The position numbers and the translations under genes are program-made. DNA of 64,000 nucleotides from Psychrobacter arenosus (GTDB lineage Bacteria > Pseudomonadota > Gammaproteobacteria > Pseudomonadales > Moraxellaceae), in contig NZ_LR884459.1 in assembly GCF_904848165.1 (NCBI RefSeq), forward strand, positions 2,170,001-2,234,000. Direction: 5' to 3'. The notes beneath the pieces were generated by a model. The model saw only the letters and a program-made list of their open reading frames with translations, did no database searches and was not told the DNA's origin. Numbering within the stretch: the stretch's first letter is position 1; each line of letters starts with the position of its first letter. Of the stretch, positions 9,205 to 18,080 are shown in pieces.

Positions 9205-9978
9205 TTAAACTTCAGCGCTCTCTAGCCAATCAAACGCCTCTAAGATACGTAGCCACTGCTCGTCTAACCCTGCTGTTAGCAATAAAGGCTCACCGGTAAC
9301 CGGATGGTTAAGCGCCAAAGTTTGGGCATGTAGCAGCATACGCGTACAGTCATATTGACTACGAAAAAATCGATTGTGGCGGCCGTCGCCGTGGCTAGTA
9401 TCCCCCACTATATGATGGAATAAATGTCTCATATGCCGACGCAGCTGATGCTTACGCCCGGTCTCAGGGATTAAGCGCACTAGACTATAGCGGCTGGTAT
9501 CATGCTTTTTTGACACGGCAAAGGGCAGCTCAATTTGTGCCAAACTCTGCCAATGGGTCACTGCCTCCTGAGCAGGTTTGTCTAAGTCGGCAAGCTTATC
9601 AGCAATGGCATCGGGCTTAAAGCTCAACGCATAATCTACGCTGCCTTGCTCGGGCATATAGCCGCGCACTACAGCTAAATATTGCTTGGTCACTTGGTGA
9701 TTCGTAAAAGCCTCATTTAGGCTGCGTGCGACGCTTGGACTCTTAGCAAATAACAACACGCCTGATGTCGGCTTGTCTAACCGATGTACCGGAAAGACAT
9801 GGCAACCTACCGCATCACGGGTAAGCTGCATGGCAAAGCGCGTCTCACCTTTATCCAACCAACTGCGATGCACCAAGAGACCCGCTTCTTTATTAATCGC
9901 CACCATAAACTCATCTTCATAGATGATTGCTATTGGGTTAGGAGCGTCGTTTTCGATATCCATGCTGTCAGTGCCCAT
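9205..9978 (-). CDS. truC: tRNA pseudouridine(65) synthase TruC-like (RluA family)
   Basis: A 257-residue RluA-family pseudouridine synthase without an S4 domain. The catalytic motif HRLDKPTSGVLLFAKS holds the active-site Asp, and a later GRKHQLRRHMRHL motif is the RluA/TruC uridine-pocket strand. Length and lack of an S4 domain fit TruC, which modifies U65 in tRNA. Another RluA-type rRNA enzyme cannot be fully excluded. An alternative start is the ATG five codons in, giving MDIENDAP. Confidence 0.78.
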   Translation of the reverse strand: MGTDSMDIENDAPNPIAIIYEDEFMVAINKEAGLLVHRSWLDKGETRFAMQLTRDAVGCHVFPVHRLDKPTSGVLLFAKSPSVARSLNEAFTNHQVTKQYLAVVRGYMPEQGSVDYALSFKPDAIADKLADLDKPAQEAVTHWQSLAQIELPFAVSKKHDTSRYSLVRLIPETGRKHQLRRHMRHLFHHIVGDTSHGDGRHNRFFRSQYDCTRMLLHAQTLALNHPVTGEPLLLTAGLDEQWLRILEAFDWLESAEV

Positions 9979-10188
9979 CTTTTAGAGATTAGTAGTTTAG
10001 CTATTAGTAGGCTAGCGCCTATTATTTTACAGCCTAGTACTTTAGAGGGTGCAATTATATAGCTACTGTCTTTAATAGATATCCTTTTACAAATCTTTAA
10101 GGGTACGGATATAAAAGATGCATTGGGCATAAAAAGTTATAAAGCTGCTCTTTTGTTAGCATAGGCTGTTGTTAGCACAGGCTTATGG

Positions 10189-11613
10189 CTAAACGTTATG
10201 AACCATAGTATCAGGCGATAAAATGGCTGCCAGCTCCTCATCACTTAGCAACTTCTCTTGTTTGACCAGTTCAGCGACCCCTAGACCGCTCAGCAAGGCG
10301 TGACCTGCGATACGGCTGGCATTGTCATAGCCGATGTGCGGTACGAGAGCGGTCACAATGCCGATGCTATTATTGACGTTTTGCGTACAGCGCTCTTCAT
10401 TGGCGGTAATGCCTTGAATGCATAATGCATCAAGCATGCGAATCGATTTTTCTAACATATTGGCATTATTCAATAGGTTATAGATAATCAGCGGCTCCAT
10501 AGCGTTCAATTGCAGCTGCCCGGCCTCTGCCGCCATAGTAATGGTCATATCGGTGCCCATGATTTGGAAGGCGGTTTGATTCATCGCTTCAGGGATAACG
10601 GGATTGACCTTACCTGGCATAATAGAGGAACCGGGTTGCATGGCAGGCAGATTGATTTCTCCTAATCCCGTCCGTGGTCCACTCGATAATAGGCGTAAAT
10701 CATTGCTGAGCTTAGATAATTTAATAGCTAAGCGCTTCAACGTCCCAGAAAAAGTCAAAAAGGCACCCATATCGGAGCTGGCCGCTATTAAATCCTCTGC
10801 AAGGCGCACCCGTAAACCACTGATATCTGCTAATTCACTGATAGCCAAATGTGCATAGCCTTTGGGCGCATTGATACCTGTGCCGATAGCGGTACCGCCT
10901 AAGTTCACTTCACATAACTGCCGACAGCTGTGATCAATACGCGCAGTTTCACCGCCTAAATCACTAGCGAAAGCATGAAACTCTTGCCCTAAGGTCATGG
11001 GCACGGCATCTTGCAATTGGGTTCGGCCCATTTTTAGAATATGACTAAACTCTTGCCCTTTAGCTGCAAGGCTATGCTGTAAATTAGCCACCGCTTCTTT
11101 TAACGGTTGCGCCGCAAATATAATCGCTAAACGGGCCGCAGTAGGGTACACATCATTGGTCGATTGCGAGCGGTTAACATCGTTATTAGGGTGCAGGTGA
11201 CTGTATTGACCGTACTCATACCCCATCTTTGCCAAGCCAATATTAGCAATAACTTCATTGGCATTCATATTCGTTGAAGTCCCAGCACCGCCTTGGATAA
11301 GGTCCACAATAAACTGCTCATGATGCTCGCCATTAATAAGGTCTGTGCAGGCTGCGGCAATCGCGTTGACCTTCTCATCGCTGAGCAATCCTTGCTGATG
11401 ATTGGCGCGAGCCGCGGCATGTTTCACCATAGCTAATGCTTTAATCAAATCAGGAAAGTGACTGATTGGCACCCCTGTAATGTTAAAGTTTTGCTGCGCG
11501 CGCTGCGTTTGAATACCGTATAGAGCGGTAGCCGGCACAGCTTGTTCGCCAAGTAAGTCTTTTTCAATACGTGTTAGTAGCGTAGCGGTTTCTAAATTAT
11601 CAGAATATGCCAT
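10189..11613 (-). CDS. aspA: Aspartate ammonia-lyase
   Basis: A 474-residue fumarase/aspartase superfamily enzyme converting aspartate to fumarate plus ammonia. The signature GSSIMPGKVNP is present, with the TSTNMNANEVIAN active-site segment and NDVNRSQSTNDVYPTA. Context around the signature (LGEINLPAMQ before it, MNQTAFQIMGTD after it) follows aspartases rather than FumC. A dicarboxylate/amino-acid symporter gene lies directly upstream on the same strand, as expected for uptake followed by deamination of aspartate. Confidence 0.87.
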   Translation of the reverse strand: MAYSDNLETATLLTRIEKDLLGEQAVPATALYGIQTQRAQQNFNITGVPISHFPDLIKALAMVKHAAARANHQQGLLSDEKVNAIAAACTDLINGEHHEQFIVDLIQGGAGTSTNMNANEVIANIGLAKMGYEYGQYSHLHPNNDVNRSQSTNDVYPTAARLAIIFAAQPLKEAVANLQHSLAAKGQEFSHILKMGRTQLQDAVPMTLGQEFHAFASDLGGETARIDHSCRQLCEVNLGGTAIGTGINAPKGYAHLAISELADISGLRVRLAEDLIAASSDMGAFLTFSGTLKRLAIKLSKLSNDLRLLSSGPRTGLGEINLPAMQPGSSIMPGKVNPVIPEAMNQTAFQIMGTDMTITMAAEAGQLQLNAMEPLIIYNLLNNANMLEKSIRMLDALCIQGITANEERCTQNVNNSIGIVTALVPHIGYDNASRIAGHALLSGLGVAELVKQEKLLSDEELAAILSPDTMVHNV

Positions 11614-11709
11614 GTTATTAAGGCCTTTTACGAGTCAGTTAAATTAAGGTTAAATTGAGAGAGTAGGGACGGTAATTTTTATCTGTTCTATTAAAATGAA
11701 TGCTGCCTT

Positions 11710-13077
11710 TTATTTGATATCGTCATATTCGCTGCCCATGATGCCATCGCTAAAGACTTCAGAGAATTCACGCTCACTGTTTTCATCGATGTGGCCATCA
11801 AACACTTCTTTTGTACCGGCCTCAGGGTCGTTGTAGACCGCTAAATCCATCTTACCCTCAGACTTTGCCACGATAGCGGTCACTGCAGCATCACCGCCCA
11901 CATTGACTGCGGTTCGTAACATATCAAGGATACGGTCGACCCCTAAGATAAGCCCAATGCCTTCGATAGGTAAGCCGACTTGCGCAAAGACCATCGATAG
12001 CATGATGAGCCCCACCCCAGGGACGCCCGCGGTACCGATAGAGGCCAGTACGGACATTAAGATAACGGTCAAATATTCCGTAACGCCCAAATCGATGCCA
12101 TAAATATTGGCAATGAAGATGGTGGCGGTGCCTTGCATGATCGCCGTACCATCCATATTGATAGTCGCACCAAAAGGGACGGTAAATGAGGCTACAGAGT
12201 TGTTCACCCCCATACGCTTCGTCACCGTACGTAAGGTAATAGGAATAGTCGCGTTAGAGCTTGAAGTACTGAAGGCAAAAATTTGTACTTCGCGCATTTT
12301 GGTTAAGAAAGTCTTGATGGATAAGCCGGAAGACACTTTTAGCACAATCATCATAGTGATGAAGAAATGGAAGGCCAACGACCCTACTAGGACAGCCACA
12401 TAGCCGAGCAGCGACCAAATAAGATCCAGTCCCAGCTCAGACATGGCTTTGGCTAATAGGGCAAAGACGCCATAAGGGGCCAGGTTCATAATGATGGTCA
12501 CCATTTTTAAGATGACTTCATTAATAAGCTCCAAGCTTTTTACCAAGCCTTTGGCAGGTTTGCCTACCATGAGAATGCTGATACCAATTAAGATGGCAAA
12601 GAAAATAATCGACAGCATATCGCCATTCGCCATCGCACTGATGGGATTGGACGGAATAATATTGGAGAATACATCGAGTAGGGGCGGGGCTGACTGCGCT
12701 TCAAAGGCGGCATCGGTGGCGATATTCATGCCTTTACCGATACCGAATAGTACGCCCAGGCCAATAGCGGTGGCAATGGCCAGTGCTGTCGTCAGCATAT
12801 AGATGAAAAAAGTTTTGCTGCCGATACGTCCCAACAGCCGTATATCGCCGATACCACACACTCCGCAGATCAGCGAAATCAACACCAAAGGCACTACGAG
12901 CATTTTGAGCGAGTTAACAAAGAGCTTGCCGGTGATGGCAAAAAACCCATTAGTAACATAAGTATTAACGAAGCTGCCTTCGACGTTCAAGCCAGAGTAA
13001 TTGATAAATAAACCGACTAGGATACCTAGCGCCATAGCAACGATAATTTTGCCCGTCAATCCCATGTTTTTCCACAT
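11710..13077 (-). CDS. Dicarboxylate/amino acid:cation symporter (DAACS)
   Basis: A 455-residue secondary transporter of the glutamate/aspartate/C4-dicarboxylate family. Visible motifs are the serine-rich reentrant loop AFSTSSSNATIPIT, the cation and substrate segment FGATINMDGTAIMQG, and the second hairpin near GTAGVPGVGLIMLS. An acidic C-terminal tail follows. AAGGAAAG precedes the ATG. It lies 96 bp upstream of aspA on the same strand, suggesting it brings in aspartate. The precise substrate is not decided by sequence. Confidence 0.85.
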   Translation of the reverse strand: MWKNMGLTGKIIVAMALGILVGLFINYSGLNVEGSFVNTYVTNGFFAITGKLFVNSLKMLVVPLVLISLICGVCGIGDIRLLGRIGSKTFFIYMLTTALAIATAIGLGVLFGIGKGMNIATDAAFEAQSAPPLLDVFSNIIPSNPISAMANGDMLSIIFFAILIGISILMVGKPAKGLVKSLELINEVILKMVTIIMNLAPYGVFALLAKAMSELGLDLIWSLLGYVAVLVGSLAFHFFITMMIVLKVSSGLSIKTFLTKMREVQIFAFSTSSSNATIPITLRTVTKRMGVNNSVASFTVPFGATINMDGTAIMQGTATIFIANIYGIDLGVTEYLTVILMSVLASIGTAGVPGVGLIMLSMVFAQVGLPIEGIGLILGVDRILDMLRTAVNVGGDAAVTAIVAKSEGKMDLAVYNDPEAGTKEVFDGHIDENSEREFSEVFSDGIMGSEYDDIK

Positions 13078-13134
13078 AAAGTCTTTCCTTGAATTTTATA
13101 ATTTAAGTCGTACAATCGTTGATATATAAAAAAT

Positions 13135-13187
13135 CTATAGGGCAATCCGTCCTTGATATACCCTATAGCTCATCTGTCCTTGATGTA
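13135..13187. promoter_or_regulatory. Inverted and direct repeats upstream of the symporter gene
   Basis: CTATAGGG (13135-13142) and CCCTATAG (13161-13168) form a perfect inverted pair. ATCCGTCCTTGATATA (13145-13160) recurs as ATCTGTCCTTGATGTA (13172-13187). Placed about 60-110 bp before the symporter start, they are a plausible regulator-binding region, possibly for the neighbouring LysR protein; no experiment supports this. Confidence 0.35.
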
Positions 13188-13732
13188 GTTTATTTATTAT
13201 TTCCTTAAATTTATTGTTTTCTAAAGTTTATTAGCGGCTGCAATTCCTGTTTTTTGGCAAGCACAATGCGTTAAGATTTATTGGTGTAAATCTTTGAGTA
13301 AAATTTAGCAATATGATGGGTTTATCAGACTGTGTGGGCATTGATTACTAGAGGGAACATCGTAACTGAGAAAGCTAAGCATGAAAAACGTAAATATTCC
13401 GTTCTCAGCATCAAAAATATTGGGGCTTAATGAGTGAGCTTGTACATAATGTTGCCCTAGCCAAGTTTCACGGTAATCCGCGCTGCTTTGCTAGCTTATT
13501 TCCGGCGGCAATTTAGTGATTAAGGAAGTGTGATTGCAGAGGTTTATCGACGAAGAATCGTTGACAAGTCCTTATGGAGAGGCCTTGATTGAGAGGCACT
13601 TATTTAAAAGCCCTGATTGAGAGTCACTTATGGCAAGGCGTTTATTTGAAGGCGCTTACTGAGAGATGCTGATTAAAAGGTATTTTTTGCAAGCATGCTT
13701 ATTAAGAGCGGCGAATTAAAAAGGAGGATTAA
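13188..13732. other. Intergenic stretch with degenerate repeats
   Basis: About 545 bp between the symporter's upstream region and the LysR gene end. No convincing ORF. From about 13581 to 13680 a loose unit built around TTGATTGAGAGGCACTTATT recurs with decay (GATTGAGAGTCACTTATGG, then ACTGAGAGATGCTGATT), suggesting a decayed tandem repeat. A weak GGAGG at 13723 sits by the LysR stop and starts nothing visible. Confidence 0.4.
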
Positions 13733-14596
13733 TTATAAGGCCAGCACCTGTTTTAAGGCATTAATTTTTGGCTGTTGGCGATCTACATAACGATAGGCCA
13801 GTACAATCTCTCTGACTAAGCTTTTATCGCTTAAATGGTGGACTTGCACGGGTGCTGGGCTTCTAATCCATAGGCCAGCATACGGAATCAAGGCGACCCC
13901 TAAACCCGACTCCACCATCCGCACGATGGCGTCCAGATCATTAATCTCCATGATGGTGTTCACTTTAATATCTTGTTGTTTAAAAAATTTGCTGATTTTC
14001 GCGCTGGCTGATGACTTAAGGGTGTAATGGATAAAAGGATGCTGTTCGAGAGTTTGCCTAAGGCTGTAAAACGGCCATTTTTTGGGACTAATAAGCACAT
14101 AAGGCTCAGTCATGATCGGGTCAATCACGATATCTTTAGGCAAAGTAAAAGCCGGCTGCACCGTTATGGCGGCATCTATACTGCCTACCTCAAGCTGCTC
14201 AAACAACTCTGTAGAGCGCCCTGGAATAATCTCTGTCTGCATTAAAGGGGCCAATAGGCTGATAGCTTTTAGCGCCTCGGGCAGGATACCGACTTGCACT
14301 GAATTAATAGCCCCAATCTTGAGCTGCCCATAATAGCTGGCGATGTCGGTGTCTGAAGGCAACTGCATCGTCGCATATAGCCCTAAAATTTCTTTGGCTA
14401 TAGGTAAAATACGGCTGCCCTGTGGATTGAGCGTAATGGCTCGGGCAGAGCGGGTAAATAACGATAGTCCTAACGAGTCTTCTAAGGTTTTAATTTGCGC
14501 ACTGACGGCAGATTGGGTCATATTTATCTGCCGAGCGGCAGCTGCGAAACTGTCTAACTCGCACACTGCTACGAAAGTTTTAAGTTCTTTTATCAT
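13733..14596 (-). CDS. LysR family transcriptional regulator
   Basis: A 287-residue LysR-type regulator. The N-terminal winged helix (FVAVCELDSFAAAARQINMTQSAVSAQIKTLED) is followed by a periplasmic-binding-like effector domain (LKIGAINSVQVGILPEAL, VESGLGVALIPYAG). Start at ATG 14596 is chosen over GTG 14605 on codon type. Its likely targets are unknown; the nearest candidates are the symporter and aspA genes, transcribed in the same direction. Confidence 0.85.
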   Translation of the reverse strand: MIKELKTFVAVCELDSFAAAARQINMTQSAVSAQIKTLEDSLGLSLFTRSARAITLNPQGSRILPIAKEILGLYATMQLPSDTDIASYYGQLKIGAINSVQVGILPEALKAISLLAPLMQTEIIPGRSTELFEQLEVGSIDAAITVQPAFTLPKDIVIDPIMTEPYVLISPKKWPFYSLRQTLEQHPFIHYTLKSSASAKISKFFKQQDIKVNTIMEINDLDAIVRMVESGLGVALIPYAGLWIRSPAPVQVHHLSDKSLVREIVLAYRYVDRQQPKINALKQVLAL

Positions 14597-14780
14597 ATAT
14601 TTCACTACAGTGGCTAATTGAGGACACGCTCTAGCATAGAGGTAAATAGCTAACGGCTTGACCTATTTTCTTTAAAGCTTGTTGACTCAAACCATCACGA
14701 GCCTAATGCTATAACATTGAGATTAAAGCATATACAGCTCATGCCGTTATTTCTATTGCTATTTCTTACTTCTATTATGC

Positions 14781-14827
14781 AAAAAAAATCCTTCGCTATC
14801 TTGTTAATACAAGGCAGCGAAGGATTT
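14781..14827 (-). terminator. Rho-independent terminator, original glmS terminator
   Basis: On the reverse strand, AAATCCTTCGCT (complement of 14816-14827) pairs perfectly with AGCGAAGGATTT (complement of 14786-14797). An inner CTTGT/ACAAG stem extends it, and a T8 run follows. There is no reverse-strand gene ending nearby other than the transposon's end. Removing the transposon would place this hairpin about 60 bp beyond the glmS stop, so it is very likely the glmS terminator displaced by the insertion. Confidence 0.88.
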
Positions 14828-14863
14828 AGTAGAGCTTAGTATGATAAATAATGACTTGATAAA

Positions 14864-14868
14864 ATATA
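14864..14868. repeat. Target-site duplication, left copy (ATATA)
   Basis: ATATA directly precedes the TGT terminus of the Tn7-like element; the same ATATA follows the other terminus at 47067-47071. Tn7 family elements make 5-bp duplications. Confidence 0.9.
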
Positions 14869-15016
14869 TGTCAGCGAGTAATAAAGTTTCATCCTAAGAT
14901 CATGGTAAGTTACCGATTTTATTAGAGTGCTTAAATTGTTATAAATAATAAAGTTTCATCCTAGAACAATGCTTTTCATATAAAAATAAGTTTTTGGAGT
15001 AATAAAGTATCATCTT
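14869..15016 (+). repeat. Tn7-like left end: three TnsB-type binding repeats
   Basis: Three copies of a 19-bp unit close to AGTAATAAAGTTTCATCCT lie at 14877-14895, 14944-14962 and 14998-15016, spaced 67 and 54 bp apart. Tn7's left end also has three spaced sites. The outermost copy abuts the terminus. Confidence 0.9.
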
Positions 15017-15068
15017 AGAAAAAGTTGAGAAGAATTGTAAGGTTACAGATAACAGAGATGTTATACCT

Positions 15069-16373
15069 TCATTTCTTATCGATATTACACTTTTTCAAGC
15101 CATTAATCGTAATCGAGTAGGTAGTTCTTTGGGCACTTCCTAACGTTGAATAACTTACCTGTTCAAGTGCTTTCTCGGGCCTATATGGATTAAATAATTC
15201 ATCTAGAGTGTAATTAAAACCGCCATCTTCTATTCCAAATACATAGTCAAAGAAAACCTTGGATATAGCAGACTGTGGATGACTGGCATCGCGAAAAGAT
15301 TTACTGCGATGCCAACTGCCACTAGATATCTTACCGAAAACCCGTTCTATGTTGCCTGAAATAGAATTCGATGCATGCTTTCGAGTAACATTTGGCTTTT
15401 GCACGAAGGCCGCTGCACTTTCAACGGCTTTCCAAATTATGTAATGCATAACCGATACAGAACACTCAGCCAAACATGCCCTAAGTAGACTTGCCAACTT
15501 CTCACCAACAGGTGGTGCTAAGTTGTTTAATTTTGATCTAGTGATTAGATAGCTTAGACATTCTCCTAGCTGTATCTGCTGACACCACATTTCGAACTGA
15601 GTGTTAGTAACTAAAGATTTGATGTTTTTTTTAGCCTTAGCGCCGACCATTATTTTGGTGAGGTCTTCAATGCTATAAGCAAACTCAAAAGTTGCCTGAT
15701 GATAATCAATCTCTAATTCTTGTCGCTCATTGATACTAATATATTCATAACTTTCTTCAGGAACTAATAACAGTAAGTTTAATTTTACAAGATGACGAAG
15801 TATATGTTCATCCAGTCCGAAGAAGGGAGTTAAAGGTATTGATAGATTGTCACGTAGAGAAATAGTGGTTTTTAAATTTTCTGTCCCTAGGCTGTCTATG
15901 GTTGCTGCAAGCAGTAGCCGGTCTACTTCGTTAAGTACAGTGATTGAAGGAGTCTCAGCTAATTGAGTATTCCGGCAGCTATTAAAATATTCTAAGGCGG
16001 CCTGTCTTTGCTCTTCTTCTAAACGCTCTTGCTCAAGACGTTGTTCTAAAAGTGACTCCATTCTTCTTTTTTTAAATACTTCCCAGCACATATCACATCG
16101 CCAATTATCTACTTTTAATTGAATAAGTTGTGCGCGAGTATGGCAGATATTTGTTATGCCACAGTCCATACATTGGCAATCGAGTACGACAAGGTGAGCA
16201 TTTATTTTAGCGATACTAGATATGTCTTGAGGTCTAAAACCAAATTCCTGACCGATTTGTTTACAGGTATATATAAATTCATTGCGTTTCTCGCTCTCCC
16301 GTAACCAGTAATTCTCACAGATCAACTTGTTAGTCTCTGTAATGTCTGGCTGATACTCTAGCTTTGTTCTCAT
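15069..16373 (-). CDS. Uncharacterised zinc-ribbon protein at the transposon left end
   Basis: A 434-residue protein I do not recognise. Two CxxC pairs near residues 68-71 and 93-96 (CMDC and CDMC) suggest a zinc ribbon, preceded by TCKQIGQEFGFRPQDISSIAK, which resembles a helix-turn-helix. Residues about 105-140 are an Arg/Glu-rich coiled coil. The C-terminal two thirds are predicted mostly helical. ATG 16373 is preferred; GTG 16379 is also open, and AGAAGG sits upstream. It is the cargo gene closest to the left end and is divergent from an XRE regulator across a palindrome, so the two may form a regulatory unit. No function is assigned. Confidence 0.6.
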   Translation of the reverse strand: MRTKLEYQPDITETNKLICENYWLRESEKRNEFIYTCKQIGQEFGFRPQDISSIAKINAHLVVLDCQCMDCGITNICHTRAQLIQLKVDNWRCDMCWEVFKKRRMESLLEQRLEQERLEEEQRQAALEYFNSCRNTQLAETPSITVLNEVDRLLLAATIDSLGTENLKTTISLRDNLSIPLTPFFGLDEHILRHLVKLNLLLLVPEESYEYISINERQELEIDYHQATFEFAYSIEDLTKIMVGAKAKKNIKSLVTNTQFEMWCQQIQLGECLSYLITRSKLNNLAPPVGEKLASLLRACLAECSVSVMHYIIWKAVESAAAFVQKPNVTRKHASNSISGNIERVFGKISSGSWHRSKSFRDASHPQSAISKVFFDYVFGIEDGGFNYTLDELFNPYRPEKALEQVSYSTLGSAQRTTYSITINGLKKCNIDKK

Positions 16374-16394
16374 ATTCACCTTCTAATACCGACT

Positions 16395-16409
16395 ATATCC
16401 CGTGGATAT
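16395..16409. promoter_or_regulatory. Palindromic operator between divergent genes
   Basis: ATATCC (16395-16400), spacer CGT, GGATAT (16404-16409): a perfect 6-bp inverted repeat midway between the zinc-ribbon gene and the XRE gene. This is the expected place for an autoregulator operator. Confidence 0.45.
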
Positions 16410-16457
16410 TATAGCTGACCACTGTGAGTATTGCTATTTTTAGCAGTGGTTAATGAG

Positions 16458-16667
16458 ATGACAACAGATGAGCGCATGATTTCCTTTGGAAGACGTGTCC
16501 GTGAGGTGCGAAAAGGCAAAGGAATATCTCAAGAAAGGCTGGCAGAAATGGCAGGTATTGACCGCAGTTATATGGGAAATATCGAACGTGGTGAGAAAAA
16601 TATTACGCTAAAAAAGGCGTATGAGATTTGCGACGCGCTAAAGGTTGAGATACAAGATTTGGTATGA
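16458..16667 (+). CDS. XRE family helix-turn-helix regulator
   Basis: A 69-residue protein that is essentially one Cro/CI helix-turn-helix: FGRRVREVRKGKGISQERLA, EMAGIDRSYMGNIERGEKN, then ALKVEIQDL. This resembles controller proteins of restriction-modification systems. ATG 16458 is chosen; the TTG at 16431 and the ATG at 16473 are alternatives. It is divergent from the zinc-ribbon gene and likely represses from the shared palindrome, which is inference. Confidence 0.78.
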   Translation: MTTDERMISFGRRVREVRKGKGISQERLAEMAGIDRSYMGNIERGEKNITLKKAYEICDALKVEIQDLV

Positions 16668-16871
16668 GGTTCTGACTAAATCTCGTGAAATCAGATACTC
16701 TCAAAAATGGGCTTGATTATAAATAAGAGCTAGGTATATAGCTTTCATTTGACGCTCGTAAATACGCTCTGATAAATATAAACACCTAAAATAGTCTATT
16801 ATAAGTGGTTCCATTATAGCAATCTGTTAATAGGTTTGAAGGGTGAAATAGCTGGTTCCCTTGGGTTATAA

Positions 16872-17132
16872 CTATTCGATATCTACACCGCATTCTCTAA
16901 TATCTTTGACGAGTTTTTCAAAATAATTATCGCTATCACTCATTAAGCGATCGTATTCTTGTTTGAGTAAATACTCGATGACATGCTTTTTTTTCATACC
17001 ACCATATCCATATAACGCAATCATCGTAAGTTGATGCGAACTTTCTTTGCTTATCAACATATCCAGACGCTTAGCGCCCTTTTTTATATGATGTTCTCGG
17101 TGGCGCTTTTGACGTTCGTTGACATTACTCAT
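16872..17132 (-). CDS. Small basic DNA-binding-like protein (possible ribbon-helix-helix)
   Basis: An 86-residue protein with a basic N-terminus (RQKRHREHHIKKGAKRLDMLIS), a central segment that could form strand-helix-helix (HQLTMIALYGYGGMKKKHVIEYLLKQEYDRL), and an acidic tail. This resembles CopG/RepB-type replication or plasmid regulators, but the match is weak. Its promoter is covered by two palindromes, which is strong indirect evidence for an autorepressor. No toxin-like partner is adjacent. Confidence 0.5.
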   Translation of the reverse strand: MSNVNERQKRHREHHIKKGAKRLDMLISKESSHQLTMIALYGYGGMKKKHVIEYLLKQEYDRLMSDSDNYFEKLVKDIRECGVDIE

Positions 17133-17143
17133 AGTATAATCCT

Positions 17144-17187
17144 GTTACCGTGTAACTTGATTATACTTGTTACACGGTAACATACAA
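17144..17187 (-). promoter_or_regulatory. Promoter overlaid by two palindromic operators
   Basis: On the reverse strand, TTGTAT (17182-17187) and a perfect TATAAT (17160-17165) are 16 bp apart. GTTACACGGTAAC (17169-17181) fills the spacer and GTTACCGTGTAAC (17144-17156) lies just downstream of the -10. Each 13-mer is itself GTTACnnnGTAAC, and the two are exact inverted complements. Confidence 0.75.
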
Positions 17188-17312
17188 GATATATAGTATT
17201 AAAATACTAAGTAGAGATTTAATATTATTCTTATATAACCTTCTTTTTGGATAATGGCATGAGCAAATGTTGAGCTTGGCCGCTATAATAGCCTCTATAA
17301 AAACTCATATTT

Positions 17313-18080
17313 ATGGACACAGTTATGGAAGGAATAGTTGTATTTATATTGATTGGTTTAGCTATATTAAGCATGTTAGCTGTACTTTGGTATTTATTCC
17401 AAACTGTCCGTATCATGTGGGCATATAACTCATTACTAGCGATTGCATCAGTGTTTTTTAGTCCTATTGTTCACATTATTTTTTACTTTATGCCTAAAGA
17501 TAACTTTGATAAACATGAAGCAGGATTATTTAAGAAATACTTCTTATCTATTGGGCTAATTGTCTTATTGGGTGTTGTGGCTAGTGTTGTGATACCCGCT
17601 ACGCAAGTGCAAAACTCAATTAAGAGTATTGACAATGGAGAGGTAGAAGCACAAGAAAATGTGATGGTTCAAGATAGCCTTAGTGATGAAGAATTAGCGA
17701 GACAAGGCGACGTTCATGCTCAATGGCGTCTTGGTCAAATGTACTACAATGGCGAAGGTGTACGTCAAGACTATGCTAAAGCCTTTGAGTGGTTTCAAAA
17801 AGCTGCTGCACAGGGTAATCCAGGAAGCGAATATTATGTTGGAGTAATGTACTACCATGGCGAAGGTGTACGTCAAGACTATGCTCAGGCAAAAGAGTGG
17901 TATCAAAAAGCTGCTACACATGAGAATTCAGAAGTAGCTTATGCTCAGTATAACCTTGGCGTAATGTACTACAATGGCGAAGGTGTGCGTCAAAACTATG
18001 CTCAGGCAAAAGAGTGGGTTGGTAAGGCTTGCGATAACGGTCTGCAAATAGGTTGTGATAAATATAGAGAGTTAAACTAA
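17313..18080 (+). CDS. Membrane-anchored Sel1-repeat protein
   Basis: A 255-residue protein. Hydrophobic segments near residues 8-32, 40-58 and 73-96 predict about three membrane spans; a linker and then three Sel1 repeats follow (units around LGQMYYNGEGVRQDYAKAFEWFQKAA, VGVMYYHGEGVRQDYAQAKEWY, LGVMYYNGEGVRQNYAQAKEWV). Sel1 repeats are protein-interaction solenoids. The DNA under the repeats is itself nearly duplicated, so copy number could change by recombination. It ends with CDNGLQIGCDKY, with two cysteines. Role in the island unknown. Confidence 0.8.
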   Translation: MDTVMEGIVVFILIGLAILSMLAVLWYLFQTVRIMWAYNSLLAIASVFFSPIVHIIFYFMPKDNFDKHEAGLFKKYFLSIGLIVLLGVVASVVIPATQVQNSIKSIDNGEVEAQENVMVQDSLSDEELARQGDVHAQWRLGQMYYNGEGVRQDYAKAFEWFQKAAAQGNPGSEYYVGVMYYHGEGVRQDYAQAKEWYQKAATHENSEVAYAQYNLGVMYYNGEGVRQNYAQAKEWVGKACDNGLQIGCDKYRELN

